Origin: Ruegeria sediminis
GTDB lineage: Bacteria; Pseudomonadota; Alphaproteobacteria; Rhodobacterales; Rhodobacteraceae
Assembly (NCBI RefSeq): GCF_005938215.1
Contig: NZ_VCPD01000002.1
Location: forward strand, 434,001-498,000
Length of the DNA stretch: 64,000 nucleotides
Direction: 5' to 3'
The notes under the pieces are model-generated. The model saw nothing but the letters and a program-made list of their open reading frames with translations. It was not told the origin of the DNA and made no database searches. Of this stretch, positions 27,232 to 36,760 are shown one piece after another (positions within the stretch are counted from its first letter, which is position 1; every line of letters starts with the position of its first letter). The position numbers were made by a program, and so were the translations under genes.

Positions 27232-28170
27232 TTATCGTTCAGGCAAGGGGGTGAACTCTTGATCATCGCCCGGCGGCAAGCGGAACCGGCCATGCGCCCA
27301 GTCGCCCGCGCGCCAGGCCTCCTTGGCGGCGTCGATCCGGTCCTTCGACGAGGCGACGAAGTTCCACCAGATGTGGCGGGGACCGTTGAGGGTGGCGCCG
27401 CCGAGGAGCATGAGGCGCGCGCCCTGATCGCCGGCCCGCAGGCTGAGCTGGTCGCCGGGGCGGAACACCATCATCCGGCCCGCCTCGAAGGTCTGGCCCG
27501 CGACCGTGACCGAGCCTTCGACCACATGAACGCCGCGGTCCTCGTGGTTGTCGGGCAGCGGGATTGCCGCGCCGGGTTGCAGGATCGCGTCGGCATAGAA
27601 CATCTCGGAGGTGGTCGAGACCGGGGCGCTTTCGCCATAGGCATCGCCAAGGATCAGCCGGACCTGCTTGCCCTCGCCCTCGATGAACGGCAGCGTTTCG
27701 CTGCCAGCGTGCTCAAATGCGGCGGGGTCGTCCTCGCGCTCTTCCGGCAGGGCGACCCAGGTCTGAATTCCAAACATTTCAATGGGTTGCCTGCGCGCTT
27801 CGCCATCGGTCCGCTCGGAATGGGTGACGCCGTTTCCGGCGATCATCCAGTTCGCGGCGCCGGGCATGATCCACTGATCGGTGCCCAGGGAGTCACGGTG
27901 ATGCAGGCGGCCCTTGTAGAGATAGGTGACCGTCGCGAGGCCGATATGCGGGTGCGGACGGACGTCGATCCCCTGCCCCGTCACGAACTCGGCGGGGCCC
28001 ATCTGGTCGAAGAAAATGAAGGGTCCCACCATCTGCCTGCGAGGGGCCGGGAGGGCGCGGCGGACTTCGAATCCGCCGAGGTCGCGGGCGCGCGGAACGA
28101 TGACGGTTTCGATGGAGTCGATCGAGTCTCCGGTCGGGCAGTGCGGGTCGAGGGCGGGGTTCCAGCTCAT
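27232..28170 (-). CDS. Pirin-family protein
   Basis: A 312-residue bicupin of the pirin family. The N-terminal cupin has GPFIFFDQMGPAEF and DVRPHPHIGLATVTYLYKG, with the metal-binding His residues, and later HRDSLG and IQTWVALP. Pirins bind iron; some act as quercetinases and others as redox-linked regulators. The role here is unknown. The ATG at 28170 has GGAGCC upstream; the 42-residue longer frame is not supported. It is transcribed away from tRNA-Val. Confidence 0.9.
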   Translation of the reverse strand: MSWNPALDPHCPTGDSIDSIETVIVPRARDLGGFEVRRALPAPRRQMVGPFIFFDQMGPAEFVTGQGIDVRPHPHIGLATVTYLYKGRLHHRDSLGTDQWIMPGAANWMIAGNGVTHSERTDGEARRQPIEMFGIQTWVALPEEREDDPAAFEHAGSETLPFIEGEGKQVRLILGDAYGESAPVSTTSEMFYADAILQPGAAIPLPDNHEDRGVHVVEGSVTVAGQTFEAGRMMVFRPGDQLSLRAGDQGARLMLLGGATLNGPRHIWWNFVASSKDRIDAAKEAWRAGDWAHGRFRLPPGDDQEFTPLPER

Positions 28171-28187
28171 GTCAGGCTCCGGTTTTG

Positions 28188-28234
28188 TTCGGTTTGTATA
28201 TGGTCCGCTTGGGGACGTGTCCGATTTGTACAAA
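28188..28234. promoter_or_regulatory. Repeated TTTGTAYA sites upstream of the pirin gene
   Basis: TTCGGTTTGTATA (28188-28200) and TCCGATTTGTACA (28220-28232) are near-direct repeats 32 bp apart, about three helical turns. The second contains the perfect palindrome TTTGTACAAA (28225-28234). They sit 18-64 bp upstream of the pirin ATG and look like paired operators. No regulator gene is adjacent. The rest of the 260-bp gap up to tRNA-Val shows no credible gene. Confidence 0.4.
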
Positions 28235-28430
28235 GATAGAGCGTTCGAGGAGGAAAGGAATGCCGCACTTTTTGCATTGGCTGTGCATTGGCGCACAGGC
28301 GGGATTCCCGCGAAATCGGGCCATATGCATGTTGCGCCGCGAACGCCGCATCAAGGTTTTCACAAAGGTTTCGCCGCCGGCCAAACAGCCCTTGCGGAGC
28401 GTTCCGAGTCGCGGTAATACCCCTGCTCAC

Positions 28431-28505
28431 GGGTGATTAGCTCAGTGGTAGAGCGCTTCGTTCACATCGAAGATGTCAGCGGTTCAAATCCGTTATCACC
28501 CACCA
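28431..28505 (+). tRNA. tRNA-Val (CAC)
   Basis: A 75-nt tRNA with encoded CCA: the acceptor GGGTGAT pairs with ATCACCC. The anticodon stem CTTCG/CGAAG encloses the loop TTCACAT, giving anticodon CAC, hence Val (GUG codons). The T arm GGTTCAAATCC is normal. Confidence 0.93.
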
Positions 28506-28660
28506 TTCCCCTTTTTCCGAAATGACTGGACCGGCGCTTGGGCTGGTGCGCGCGCCTTCGTTCCCGCGGATTGGGCCAGGAGTTTTCCTGGTCGAGCACG
28601 TCTGGCACCTTGTAAAGCCCGGCTGACGGGCCGGTCCGCACGCCCGGCATTCCGAACGGA

Positions 28661-28690
28661 AACACCCCCGCAGAAATCTGCGGGGGTGTT
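28661..28690. terminator. Strong stem-loop downstream of lon
   Basis: A perfect 14-bp stem, AACACCCCCGCAGA (28661-28674) with TCTGCGGGGGTGTT (28677-28690). It lies 86 bp past the lon stop in lon's direction and downstream of tRNA-Val in the other, so it may end both units. T runs are short (TTTCC on the minus side). Confidence 0.7.
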
Positions 28691-28775
28691 GTCCTGTCGT
28701 GGTCATGGATGCACCGCGCGCTACGGTCGGGGCGGTGCGAAAAAGCCGCCCTTCCCTGCCTGGCAGTACCGCCCG

Positions 28776-31184
28776 TCAATGCGCGGTGGCTGACGGGCCG
28801 GCATCTTCGCCCGCCTTGGCGGCGGCGGCGGCGGCCTCTTCTGCGGCTTCGTCCCATTCGATCGGCTCAGGCTCGCGCACGAGGGCGTGCTTGAGCACTT
28901 CGGAGACGTGGCGGACCGGGATGATCTCGAGCCCCTCTTTCACGTTGTCGGGGATCTCGGGCAGGTCTTTCTCGTTCTCCTGCGGGATCAACACGGTCTT
29001 GATGCCGCCGCGCAGGGCGGCCAGCAGTTTCTCCTTGAGGCCGCCGATGGCCAGCGCGTTGCCGCGCAGCGTCACCTCGCCGGTCATCGCGATGTCCTTG
29101 CGGACCGGGATGCCGGTCAGCACCGAGACGATCGAGGTGACCATCGCCAGGCCGGCCGAGGGGCCGTCCTTGGGCGTGGCGCCTTCGGGAACGTGGACGT
29201 GGATGTCCCACTTGTCGAAGCTTGGCGGCTTGATGCCGAGCTTGGGCGAGATCGAGCGGACGTAGGATGAGGCCGCTTCGATCGACTCCTTCATCACATC
29301 GCCCAGCTTGCCCGTGGTCTTCATCCGGCCCTTGCCGGGCAGGCGCAGCGCCTCGATGTTGAGAAGCTCGCCGCCGACCGAGGTATAGGCCAGCCCGGTG
29401 ACGACGCCGACCTGATCGCTTTCTTCGGCCAGGCCGTAGCGGTATTTCGGCACGCCGAGGAATTCGTCCAGGTTGTCCGGCGTCACGGTGATGCTTTCCG
29501 CCTCGCCCTTGACGATCTTGGTCAGGGATTTCCGCGCCACCTTGGCGATCTCGCGCTCGAGGTTCCGCACGCCCGCCTCGCGGGTATAGGTGCGGATGAT
29601 CGCGGTCAGCGCCTCGTCGGTCAGGTCGAACTCCTTGGCCTTGAGGCCGTGGTTCTTGATCTGCTTGCCGATCAGGTGCTGCTTGGCGATCTCGCGCTTT
29701 TCATCCTCGGTATAGCCGGCGAGCGGGATGATCTCCATCCGGTCCAAGAGCGGCCCGGGCATGTTGTAGCTGTTCGAGGTGGTCAGGAACATCACGTTCG
29801 ACAGGTCGTATTCGACCTCGAGGTAGTGATCCATGAAGGTGTTGTTCTGTTCCGGATCCAGCACTTCGAGCATCGCCGAGGCCGGATCGCCGCGGAAGTC
29901 CTGCCCCATCTTGTCGATCTCGTCGAGCAGGATGAGCGGGTTCGTGGTCTTGGCCTTTTTCAGCGACTGGATGATCTTGCCGGGCATCGAGCCGATATAG
30001 GTGCGGCGGTGGCCGCGGATCTCGGATTCGTCGCGCACGCCGCCAAGGCTGATGCGGATGAACTCGCGCCCCGTGGCGCGGGCCACGGACTTGCCCAGCG
30101 AGGTCTTGCCGACGCCCGGCGGGCCGACGAGGCAGAGGATCGGGCCTTTCAGCTTTTTTGACCGCTGCTGCACGGCGAGATATTCGACGATCCGTTCCTT
30201 GACCTTTTCGAGACCGTAATGGTCGTCGTCGAGGATCTCCTGTGCCTTGCCCAGGTCCTTTTTAACGCGGGACTTGGTGCCCCAGGGCAGCGACAGGATC
30301 CAGTCGAGGTAGTTGCGCACGACGGTGGCCTCGGCCGACATGGGCGACATGTTCTTGAGCTTCTTCAACTCGCCCTCGGCCTTTTCGCGGGCTTCCTTCG
30401 ACAGCTTCGTCTCGGCGATCTTCTGTTCCAGCTCGGCCACTTCGTTCGAGCCGTCCTCGCCGTCGCCCAGTTCGCGCTGAATGGCCTTCATCTGCTCATT
30501 CAGGTAGTACTCGCGCTGGGTCTTCTCCATCTGCGACTTGACGCGGGTCTTGATCTTTTTCTCGACCTGAAGGACCGACATTTCGCCCTGCATCAGGCCA
30601 TAGACCTTTTCCAGCCGCTCGCTGACGCTGAGGGTTTCCAGAAGTTCCTGCTTCTGATGCACCTCGATGCCCAGATGCCCTGCGACCAGATCGGCCAGCT
30701 TGGCCGGTTCTGTGGTGTCGCCGACGGCGGACAGCGCCTCTTCGGGGATGTTCTTGCGCACCTTGGCGTAGCGCTCGAACTCGTCCGTGACGGTGCGCAG
30801 CAAGGCCTGAGTGGTGGTCACGTCGCCCGGAATTTCGGTCAGGTACTCGGCACGGGCCTCGAAGAAGTCCTCGTTCTCGAGAAACTCGGTGATCTCGACG
30901 CGCGCCTGTCCTTCGACCAGTACCTTGACGGTGCCGTCGGGCAGTTTCAGCAGCTGCAGCACGTTGGCCAGAACGCCGGTGGTGTAGATGCCGCCGGTGT
31001 CAGGGTCGTCCACGCTGGGATCGACCTGGCTGCTGAGCAGGATCTGCTTGTCGTCCTGCATCACCTCTTCCAGCGCGCGGACCGATTTCTCGCGGCCGAC
31101 GAAGAGCGGCACGATCATGTGGGGGAACACCACGATGTCGCGCAGCGGCAGGACGGGGTAAGAGGAATTCAGGGGCTCTTGCAT
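28776..31184 (-). CDS. lon: ATP-dependent protease La (Lon)
   Basis: The 802-residue cytosolic AAA+ protease degrading misfolded and regulatory proteins. Domain order is the N-terminal LON substrate domain (about 10-200), a coiled-coil linker, AAA+ with Walker [14 protein letters not shown] (about 355-367) and Walker [10 protein letters not shown], then the protease domain with catalytic S676 in [11 protein letters not shown] and the Lys in [10 protein letters not shown]. The C-terminal tail is Ala/Glu-rich ([15 protein letters not shown]). A heat-shock-like promoter is visible upstream. Confidence 0.97.
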   Translation of the reverse strand: MQEPLNSSYPVLPLRDIVVFPHMIVPLFVGREKSVRALEEVMQDDKQILLSSQVDPSVDDPDTGGIYTTGVLANVLQLLKLPDGTVKVLVEGQARVEITEFLENEDFFEARAEYLTEIPGDVTTTQALLRTVTDEFERYAKVRKNIPEEALSAVGDTTEPAKLADLVAGHLGIEVHQKQELLETLSVSERLEKVYGLMQGEMSVLQVEKKIKTRVKSQMEKTQREYYLNEQMKAIQRELGDGEDGSNEVAELEQKIAETKLSKEAREKAEGELKKLKNMSPMSAEATVVRNYLDWILSLPWGTKSRVKKDLGKAQEILDDDHYGLEKVKERIVEYLAVQQRSKKLKGPILCLVGPPGVGKTSLGKSVARATGREFIRISLGGVRDESEIRGHRRTYIGSMPGKIIQSLKKAKTTNPLILLDEIDKMGQDFRGDPASAMLEVLDPEQNNTFMDHYLEVEYDLSNVMFLTTSNSYNMPGPLLDRMEIIPLAGYTEDEKREIAKQHLIGKQIKNHGLKAKEFDLTDEALTAIIRTYTREAGVRNLEREIAKVARKSLTKIVKGEAESITVTPDNLDEFLGVPKYRYGLAEESDQVGVVTGLAYTSVGGELLNIEALRLPGKGRMKTTGKLGDVMKESIEAASSYVRSISPKLGIKPPSFDKWDIHVHVPEGATPKDGPSAGLAMVTSIVSVLTGIPVRKDIAMTGEVTLRGNALAIGGLKEKLLAALRGGIKTVLIPQENEKDLPEIPDNVKEGLEIIPVRHVSEVLKHALVREPEPIEWDEAAEEAAAAAAKAGEDAGPSATAH

Positions 31185-31264
31185 GCTCTATCCTTAATCA
31201 TTGGCAAGAAGACGCGGCCCCGCCAGGCGGCAACCATTGGCCTTCTCCGTTCTTGAGGTAGAAA

Positions 31265-31292
31265 GGTGGGTCGAACTACCCCCTGTTTCAAC
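31265..31292 (-). promoter_or_regulatory. Sigma32-like promoter of lon
   Basis: On the minus strand, GTTGAAA (31292-31286) is followed after 15 nt by CCCACC (31270-31265), resembling the CTTGAA/CCCCAT heat-shock promoter pattern. Transcription would start about 75 nt before the lon ATG. Beyond this I see nothing else in the 304-bp gap to the divergent hydrolase gene. Confidence 0.4.
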
Positions 31293-31488
31293 CTCGCCGT
31301 TGACGGCTTTTCGGGAACAATGGCCGTTGCGGCCGGCTTCCGCAAGGGCGGTATCGCATATTTTGCGGCAATATTTCCGGCGTGCTACCAAGGTCGGAAC
31401 CGGCATTGTTGCGTGTCGCGAACCGACAAGTCGCCCCGACTGCCGCATCTAGGATGTCCGCTACACAATGCCGTTACCCGAGGAGCTT

Positions 31489-32145
31489 ATGATGATTGAG
31501 AAATTCGGACCCGACACCGCGCTTTTGCTGATCGACGTGCAGAAAGGCGTTCACGAGCTGACCCATTGGGGCGGGCCGACCGGGCGCATGAACAACCCGG
31601 ACTGCGTGGCAAATCTGCAAAAGCTTCTTGGCGGGTTCCGGTCGGCGCGGCGGCAGGTGGCGTTCACGCGGCATGACAGCCTGGAACCCGACTCGCCCCT
31701 GAAGCTGTCGCTGCCGACGGGCGAACAGCTGGACGGGCTGGCGGTGCAGACCGGCGACATCGTGGTGGAGAAGGACGTGAACTCGGGCTTTCTGGGCACG
31801 TCGCTGGAGATCGACTTGCGGCGGGCGGGCGCCCGGCGGCTGGTGATCGCGGGGTATTTCACCAATTTCTGCGTCGAGACCACGACGCGCATGGCGGGCA
31901 ACATGGGCTATGACGTCTACCTGGCCCACGACGCCTGCGCCACCACCAACCGCATCGACCTGAACGGCGTCGATCACGACCCCGAACTGGTTCACGACCT
32001 CTCGGTCGCGTCGCTGCACGGCGAGTTCTGCACCGCGCTGAGGACCAAAGACCTGCTGGGGCTGCTGACCGCCGACGCCGCGCATCTGAACCGCGCGCAG
32101 GGCAACGAGGCCACCAGCGCCAAGCCGGAACTGCGCATCGCCTGA
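31489..32145 (+). CDS. Isochorismatase-family cysteine hydrolase
   Basis: A 218-residue isochorismatase-like hydrolase. The catalytic triad of the family is visible as Asp in ALLLIDVQKGV, Lys in VVEKDVNSGFLG and Cys in GYFTNFCVETT. These enzymes hydrolyse amides or related bonds (nicotinamidase, N-carbamoyl hydrolases). The substrate here cannot be stated. AGGAG precedes two adjacent ATGs (31489, 31492); the second has the better spacing. It converges on tgt, with 4 bp between them. Confidence 0.9.
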   Translation: MMIEKFGPDTALLLIDVQKGVHELTHWGGPTGRMNNPDCVANLQKLLGGFRSARRQVAFTRHDSLEPDSPLKLSLPTGEQLDGLAVQTGDIVVEKDVNSGFLGTSLEIDLRRAGARRLVIAGYFTNFCVETTTRMAGNMGYDVYLAHDACATTNRIDLNGVDHDPELVHDLSVASLHGEFCTALRTKDLLGLLTADAAHLNRAQGNEATSAKPELRIA

Positions 32146-32149
32146 AGGA

Positions 32150-33280
32150 TCAGAGCGGGTCGATATCCCCCTGCGCCCGCTGGGCGTGGAAATCGGCCTG
32201 CCATTCCGCGAACGTGCCCGCCGCGATGGCGTCGCGCATTCCGGACATGATCTGCTGGAAATAGTGCAGGTTGTGCCAGGTCAGCAGCATCCCCGAGATC
32301 ATCTCGTTCGCGCGGAAGACGTGGTGCAGGTAGGCGCGCGAATAGTTGGAGCAGGCCGGGCACGCGCACTTGTCGTCCAGCGGGCGCGGGTCGTCCTGGT
32401 GGCGGGCGTTCTTGATGTTGACCACGCCGTGCCGCGTGAACGCCTGGCCGGTGCGCCCCGAGCGCGAGGGCAGCACGCAGTCCATCATGTCGATGCCGCG
32501 GGCGACGGCGCCGACGATGTCATCGGACTTGCCCACGCCCATCAGGTAGCGCGGCTTGTCCGCGGGCAGCATGTCGGGCGCGAAGTCGAGCACGCCGAAC
32601 ATGGCCTCCTGCCCCTCGCCCACGGCAAGGCCGCCCACGGCGTAGCCGTCAAAGCCGATTTCGGTGAGCGCCGCGGCGCTTTCCTCGCGGAAGTCGCGTT
32701 CGAGCCCGCCCTGCTGGATGCCGAACAGCGCATGGCCCGGGCGGTCGCCGAAAGCGTCGCGCGAGCGGGCCGCCCACCGCATCGACAGGCGCATGGATTC
32801 GGCGATGCGGTCGCGGTCGGCGGGAAGCGCCGGGCATTCGTCGAAGCACATGACGATGTCCGAACCCAGAAGGCGCTGGATCTCCATCGAGCGTTCCGGC
32901 GTCAGCTCGTGTTTCGAGCCGTCGATGTGGGATTTGAAGGTCACGCCCTGTTCCGTCAGCTTGCGCAGCCCGGCCAGCGACATCACCTGGAACCCGCCCG
33001 AGTCGGTCAGGATCGGGTGCTGCCAGTTCATGAACCTGTGCAGCCCGCCCAGCCGGTCGATGCGCTCGGCGGTCGGGCGCAGCATCAGGTGATAGGTGTT
33101 GCCCAGCAGGATGTCGGCCCCGGTCGCGCGCACGCTTTCCGGCATCATCGCCTTGACCGTCGCCGCCGTGCCCACCGGCATGAAGGCGGGCGTGCGCACC
33201 TCGCCGCGCGGGGTGTGGATCACGCCCGTTCGGGCCTTGCCGTCGGTTGCCTTCAACTCGAATGAGAAACGCTCGGTCAT
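32150..33280 (-). CDS. tgt: tRNA-guanine transglycosylase
   Basis: A 376-residue enzyme exchanging guanine-34 for preQ1 in tRNAs with GUN anticodons during queuosine synthesis. [16 protein letters not shown] holds one catalytic Asp, and [15 protein letters not shown] holds the second together with the specificity loop. The zinc site is [16 protein letters not shown]. The frame continues open far upstream through the divergent gene, but [14 protein letters not shown] at 33280 is the natural start. No queC/D/E/F genes are in the window. Both tRNA-Asp genes here have the GTC anticodon that is a substrate. Confidence 0.96.
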   Translation of the reverse strand: MTERFSFELKATDGKARTGVIHTPRGEVRTPAFMPVGTAATVKAMMPESVRATGADILLGNTYHLMLRPTAERIDRLGGLHRFMNWQHPILTDSGGFQVMSLAGLRKLTEQGVTFKSHIDGSKHELTPERSMEIQRLLGSDIVMCFDECPALPADRDRIAESMRLSMRWAARSRDAFGDRPGHALFGIQQGGLERDFREESAAALTEIGFDGYAVGGLAVGEGQEAMFGVLDFAPDMLPADKPRYLMGVGKSDDIVGAVARGIDMMDCVLPSRSGRTGQAFTRHGVVNIKNARHQDDPRPLDDKCACPACSNYSRAYLHHVFRANEMISGMLLTWHNLHYFQQIMSGMRDAIAAGTFAEWQADFHAQRAQGDIDPL

Positions 33281-33508
33281 GTCATCGTCCCGGATCGCTG
33301 AACCGCGCAGGCTTTGCCCGATCGGGGCGGGCATTGCAACCCGTGAGGACGGTGGAGCAAGGATGCAAAGCGGCCACAGGCCGGGCGTTCGCACCGGCGC
33401 GGGGTCGTGCCGCCTTGCCTTGGCGCGGGTTCCCCCCGTACCAGTATTGAAAGCTGCGGGCGCAGCCCCGAAATTAATTGGAATCACACGAAAACAACAG
33501 GAACCGAC

Positions 33509-34399
33509 ATGACCGAAGATCAGCTCATCGGATTGCTCACTCAGAACATCATCTATGTGCTGGGCGCGGTCTTCATCATCGTCGTCATCCTCAAGGGCAT
33601 CAAGATCGTGCCCCAGTCCGAGAAATACGTGGTCGAACGGTTCGGGCGGCTGCACGCGGTGCTGGGGCCGGGCATCAACTTCATCGTGCCGTTCCTGGAC
33701 GTGGTCCGGCACAGAATCTCGGTGCTGGAGCGGCAGTTGCCGAACGCGACGCAGGACGCGATCACCCGCGACAACGTGCTGGTGCAGATCGACACCTCGG
33801 TCTTCTACCGCATCCTCGAGCCGGAAAAGACGGTCTACCGGATCCGCGATGTCGATGCCGCCATCGCGACCACCGTCGCCGGCATCGTCCGGGCCGAGAT
33901 CGGCAAGATGGACCTGGACGAGGTGCAGTCGAACCGCGCCCAGCTGATCAGCCAGATCCAGGCGAGCGTCGAGGATGCGGTGGACAACTGGGGGATCGAG
34001 GTGACGCGGGCCGAGATCCTGGACGTGAACCTGGACCAGGCGACGCGCGAGGCGATGCTGCAGCAGCTGAACGCCGAACGCGCCCGCCGCGCGCAGGTGA
34101 CCGAGGCCGAGGGCCGCAAGCGTGCCGTCGAACTGCACGCCGATGCCGAGCTTTACGCCGCCGAGCAATCCGCCAAGGCCCGCCGCATCCAGGCCGAGGC
34201 CGAAGCCTATGCGACCGGGGTCGTCGCGAAGGCGATCCAGGACAACGGAATCGAGGCGGCGCAGTACCAGGTTGCGCTGAAGCAGGTCGAGGCGCTGAAC
34301 GCGCTGGGCAACGGCGCCGGCAAGCAGACCATCGTCCTGCCCGCCAACGCGATCGAAGCCTTCGGCGACGCGTTCAAGCTGTTGAAGGGAGGCAAGTGA
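33509..34399 (+). CDS. SPFH/Band 7 (QmcA-like) membrane protein
   Basis: A 296-residue stomatin/prohibitin-type protein. An N-terminal transmembrane helix ([18 protein letters not shown], about residues 14-31) is followed by the SPFH domain starting [16 protein letters not shown] helical Ala/Glu-rich region (residues about 190-270) should oligomerise. SPFH proteins organise membrane microdomains and can control FtsH-type proteases. The next gene, NfeD-like, overlaps by one base (TGATG), the classic SPFH-NfeD partnership. Confidence 0.93.
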   Translation: MTEDQLIGLLTQNIIYVLGAVFIIVVILKGIKIVPQSEKYVVERFGRLHAVLGPGINFIVPFLDVVRHRISVLERQLPNATQDAITRDNVLVQIDTSVFYRILEPEKTVYRIRDVDAAIATTVAGIVRAEIGKMDLDEVQSNRAQLISQIQASVEDAVDNWGIEVTRAEILDVNLDQATREAMLQQLNAERARRAQVTEAEGRKRAVELHADAELYAAEQSAKARRIQAEAEAYATGVVAKAIQDNGIEAAQYQVALKQVEALNALGNGAGKQTIVLPANAIEAFGDAFKLLKGGK

Positions 34400-34677
34400 T
34401 GGCCGAACCGTTCTGGATGATCTGGTGGGTATGGCTGGCCGGGGCGCTGGTGCTGGCCATTCTCGAAGTGCTGCTGCCGGGCTTCGTCTTTCTGGGCTTC
34501 GCCATCGGGGCGGCCATAACCGGGCTTTGGTTGCTGATCCCGGTGTTCCCGGTATCGCTGCCGGTGCTGCTGCTGATCTTTGCCGCGCTGTCGCTGATCG
34601 CGTGGCTGGTGCTGCGGCGGGTCTTTGCGCTGAAGCACGGGCAGGTGAAGACCTTCGATCACGACATCAACGAATAA
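34399..34677 (+). CDS. Short NfeD-like membrane protein
   Basis: A 92-residue protein with membrane segments at about 8-29, 32-48 and 50-72 and a short charged C-terminus ([13 protein letters not shown]). It is stop-start coupled to the SPFH gene. NfeD proteins normally end in an OB-fold domain; here the C-terminus is too short for it, so this is a membrane-anchor-only form. It probably acts with the SPFH protein in the same complex (inference from family pairing). Confidence 0.82.
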   Translation: MAEPFWMIWWVWLAGALVLAILEVLLPGFVFLGFAIGAAITGLWLLIPVFPVSLPVLLLIFAALSLIAWLVLRRVFALKHGQVKTFDHDINE

Positions 34678-34719
34678 AGCGGCGGCGCGATCGTCGGAAC
34701 AGGGCGCCGGGCTTTCGGT

Positions 34720-34923
34720 CTAGCCTTCGTCCTTGTCGGCCTGTTCCTTTTCGGGTCTGGCCGTTGCCCATCCCCAGACGCCCCGGGCAATCAGAGAGAG
34801 CGCCAGGCAGATCACCAGCAGCAATCCGACCCCGGCCCTTGTGTCGGGAGAGGCATAGGTGACCAGGCCTATGCCGACGAGCAGTCCGAATGCGCCCCAA
34901 GCGCCGTAGGAAAGCCACTCCAT
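34720..34923 (-). CDS. Small two-helix membrane protein
   Basis: A 67-residue protein starting MEWLSYGAWGAFGLLVGIGL, with two hydrophobic helices (about 7-24 and 31-50) and a charged tail (RPEKEQADKDEG). It starts 4 bp after the stop of the upstream exported protein, so the two are very likely co-transcribed. The family is not recognised. Confidence 0.65.
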   Translation of the reverse strand: MEWLSYGAWGAFGLLVGIGLVTYASPDTRAGVGLLLVICLALSLIARGVWGWATARPEKEQADKDEG

Positions 34924-34927
34924 CGCA

Positions 34928-35851
34928 TCAGTCCTTTCCGAGGAACGACAGGATCTCGTTGCCCCAGCGATCCGCCCAGTTGCCTATGGTGTCCGACAGC
35001 GTGTCCTCTTTCCATCCGTCGATCCAGAGATCCTGCTTGGCCTCGATCTCGTCGCGCCAGGCCTCGAATTTCTCGCGGGCCTGAATTGCGGTTTCCACGC
35101 CCGACAGATCCATCCGAAGGATCAGCGCGTCTTGGGCCCCTTTCTGATGCGTGGGGCTCCAGGCCAGAACGAACGGGCCCCGGCGGTCTTGAAGGGTTTC
35201 GATGTCGTCCGCATCCAGGGCCGCACGCGCGTCCTCGAGCGCCGCAAGCGACGTGGCCAATCCGTATTCATCGACCGCCTTGTCGCAGCCGGTCAGGCCG
35301 GATTCCGACATGGCAGCGACCGCCACATAGTCGTGGCTGACGGGCCATACCGTGACCAGTTGTTGATCCAGCGGCACCTCGACTTCGGTATAGGCAAGAA
35401 TAGCCGCGACATAGCCCTGGCAGATGCTCACGAAACGATCGCGATCCGATGGCAGCGGACGGGACTTGAAGGCGACGATGGCGTAGGCCGCGAAATGTTC
35501 TGGCGGGAACATGCCGGGGCCCGCGAAAATACGGGTTGCGCGCCCCTCGCCCGCGCCGGACTGGGCTGATGCCACGTCCCGATCAGCGGTCTGGGGCGGC
35601 GAAATGACAACTCCTCTGCCGTTCCCGCTCGAATCCGGAACGAAGATGTAGTCGCCGCCGGTGTCTCCGTAGGTGCTCCAGCCGCCACCCGTGGAATAGC
35701 CGCTGGACCCGCCGCCGCCACCGCCGGACTCCTCTTCCTCGTCTTCGTCATCGTCGCGCGAATAGGTGTCTTGGGATTGCGCGAGGCATGGGGACAAGAA
35801 GGCGACCGAAGTCAGAACGCCTATTGCCGCAGTTATGAAAAACTGACGCAT
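34928..35851 (-). CDS. Exported hypothetical protein with acidic and Gly-rich linker
   Basis: A 307-residue protein. A Sec signal peptide (residues 1-24, cleaved after CLAQ) is followed by an acidic DDDEDEEEESGGGGGGSSG run and Gly/Ser/Tyr repeats (to about residue 70). Then comes a folded domain with ICQGYVAAILAYTEVEVPLDQQ and two further Cys residues, and an amphipathic C-terminal helix region rich in Trp. It is probably periplasmic or surface-exposed. I do not recognise the family. It forms a two-gene unit with the small membrane protein downstream. Confidence 0.75.
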   Translation of the reverse strand: MRQFFITAAIGVLTSVAFLSPCLAQSQDTYSRDDDEDEEEESGGGGGGSSGYSTGGGWSTYGDTGGDYIFVPDSSGNGRGVVISPPQTADRDVASAQSGAGEGRATRIFAGPGMFPPEHFAAYAIVAFKSRPLPSDRDRFVSICQGYVAAILAYTEVEVPLDQQLVTVWPVSHDYVAVAAMSESGLTGCDKAVDEYGLATSLAALEDARAALDADDIETLQDRRGPFVLAWSPTHQKGAQDALILRMDLSGVETAIQAREKFEAWRDEIEAKQDLWIDGWKEDTLSDTIGNWADRWGNEILSFLGKD

Positions 35852-36104
35852 GGCTCAAACCCTCAAAACAATGAGGCAATATTACCATAATACCAATCAT
35901 TTTCCATATCTACCTCAGGTTTAATAGCGGGATCGTTTCGACCCGCGTAGGTTCGGTGCTGCAATGCTTCGGACGCGACCCCAGGAATTTCAGCGCACCG
36001 GCCACGTGCCATCGGTTCCCGCCGTGATGTAACGTCCGACTGCCTCTGGACGCTGGCGGCCTATTTTCCTATATAATCGCTCAGGTAACTGAACCGAGGA
36101 CCTG

Positions 36105-36467
36105 ATGACCCACGCGACCGAACCGCTCGAAGGCGCGCCGCTGATTGCGCCCTCCACCGTTGACCATCCGCTCTACGAGCCGGTGGTAGAGGCCTGCCGG
36201 ACGGTCTATGACCCGGAAATCCCGGTCAATATCTATGAATTGGGCCTGATCTACACGATCGACATCAGCCCCGAGAACGACGTCAAGGTGATCATGACCC
36301 TGACCGCGCCGGGCTGTCCTGTGGCCGGCGACATGCCCGGCTGGGTGATGAGCGCCATCGAACCCGTGCCCGGCGTCAAGAGCGTGGATGTGGACCTGAC
36401 CTGGGAGCCGCCCTGGGGCATGGAGATGATGTCGGACGAGGCGCGGCTGGAACTGGGCTTCATGTAG
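36105..36467 (+). CDS. sufT: Fe-S assembly protein SufT (DUF59/MIP18 family)
   Basis: A 120-residue DUF59 protein. VYDPEIPVNIYELGLIYTIDI and the Cys in LTAPGCPVAGDMPGWV are conserved in the SufT/PaaD/MIP18 group, involved in iron-sulfur protein maturation. A TATAAT -10 box lies at 36072-36077, giving a short leader before GAGGACCTG-ATG. Another Fe-S gene, an A-type carrier, is next on the same strand, but with a 290-bp gap containing terminator-like hairpins. The rest of the suf operon is not here. Confidence 0.88.
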   Translation: MTHATEPLEGAPLIAPSTVDHPLYEPVVEACRTVYDPEIPVNIYELGLIYTIDISPENDVKVIMTLTAPGCPVAGDMPGWVMSAIEPVPGVKSVDVDLTWEPPWGMEMMSDEARLELGFM

Positions 36468-36514
36468 GGCCGCGCCGCGGTTACCCACAGAATTTCCGCT
36501 GATTTCACAAATGC

Positions 36515-36540
36515 GTAACCTGTTGGTTACGTGTTTGTTT
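36515..36540 (+). terminator. Possible terminator after sufT
   Basis: A 6-bp inverted repeat, GTAACC (36515-36520) and GGTTAC (36525-36530), extends to CGTAACC/GGTTACG. It has a TGTT loop and is followed by TGTTTGTTTT. It could also be a regulatory palindrome. Confidence 0.5.
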
Positions 36541-36654
36541 TCCAACCGTTACATTCCGCGGGCAGGGTTCTTGCGGCGATGGCATTCGTGACTTGCAACA
36601 GGCTTCGGGCCGCCAGCGCCATCCCGCCGCCCCCCGGCCCGGGCCCGACACCCA

Positions 36655-36685
36655 GGACCGCTCTTGCCCGGGAGCGGTCCTTTTT
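36655..36685 (+). terminator. Strong Rho-independent terminator in the sufT-sufA gap
   Basis: A 9-bp stem, GGACCGCTC (36655-36663) with GAGCGGTCC (36672-36680), is followed by TTTTT. It lies 75 bp before the next gene and 125 bp after the sufT-proximal hairpin. It may end a separate short transcript (candidate sRNA, about 36540-36685) or the sufT mRNA. No credible ORF lies between the two hairpins. Confidence 0.8.
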
Positions 36686-36760
36686 CCTGCGGCGACCGCC
36701 CCTTGAGCCCGGTCCCCCGCCGCCTTAGATTAGAGTCAACGCGCGAAAACGGAGAACTTC

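Noticed and set aside
28185..28436. Plus-strand ORF of 83 codons between pirin and tRNA-Val
   Set aside because: It has no ribosome-binding site, runs into the tRNA, covers the pirin operators, and its product is a mix of Arg and Cys with no fold.
33281..34168. Upstream extension of the tgt frame to 34168
   Set aside because: The extension runs antisense through the SPFH gene. The tgt N-terminus [14 protein letters not shown] at 33280 is normal for the family.
36531..36728. 65-codon ORF between sufT and sufA
   Set aside because: It reads through the strong terminator stem and ends in Pro-rich noise, with no ribosome-binding site.
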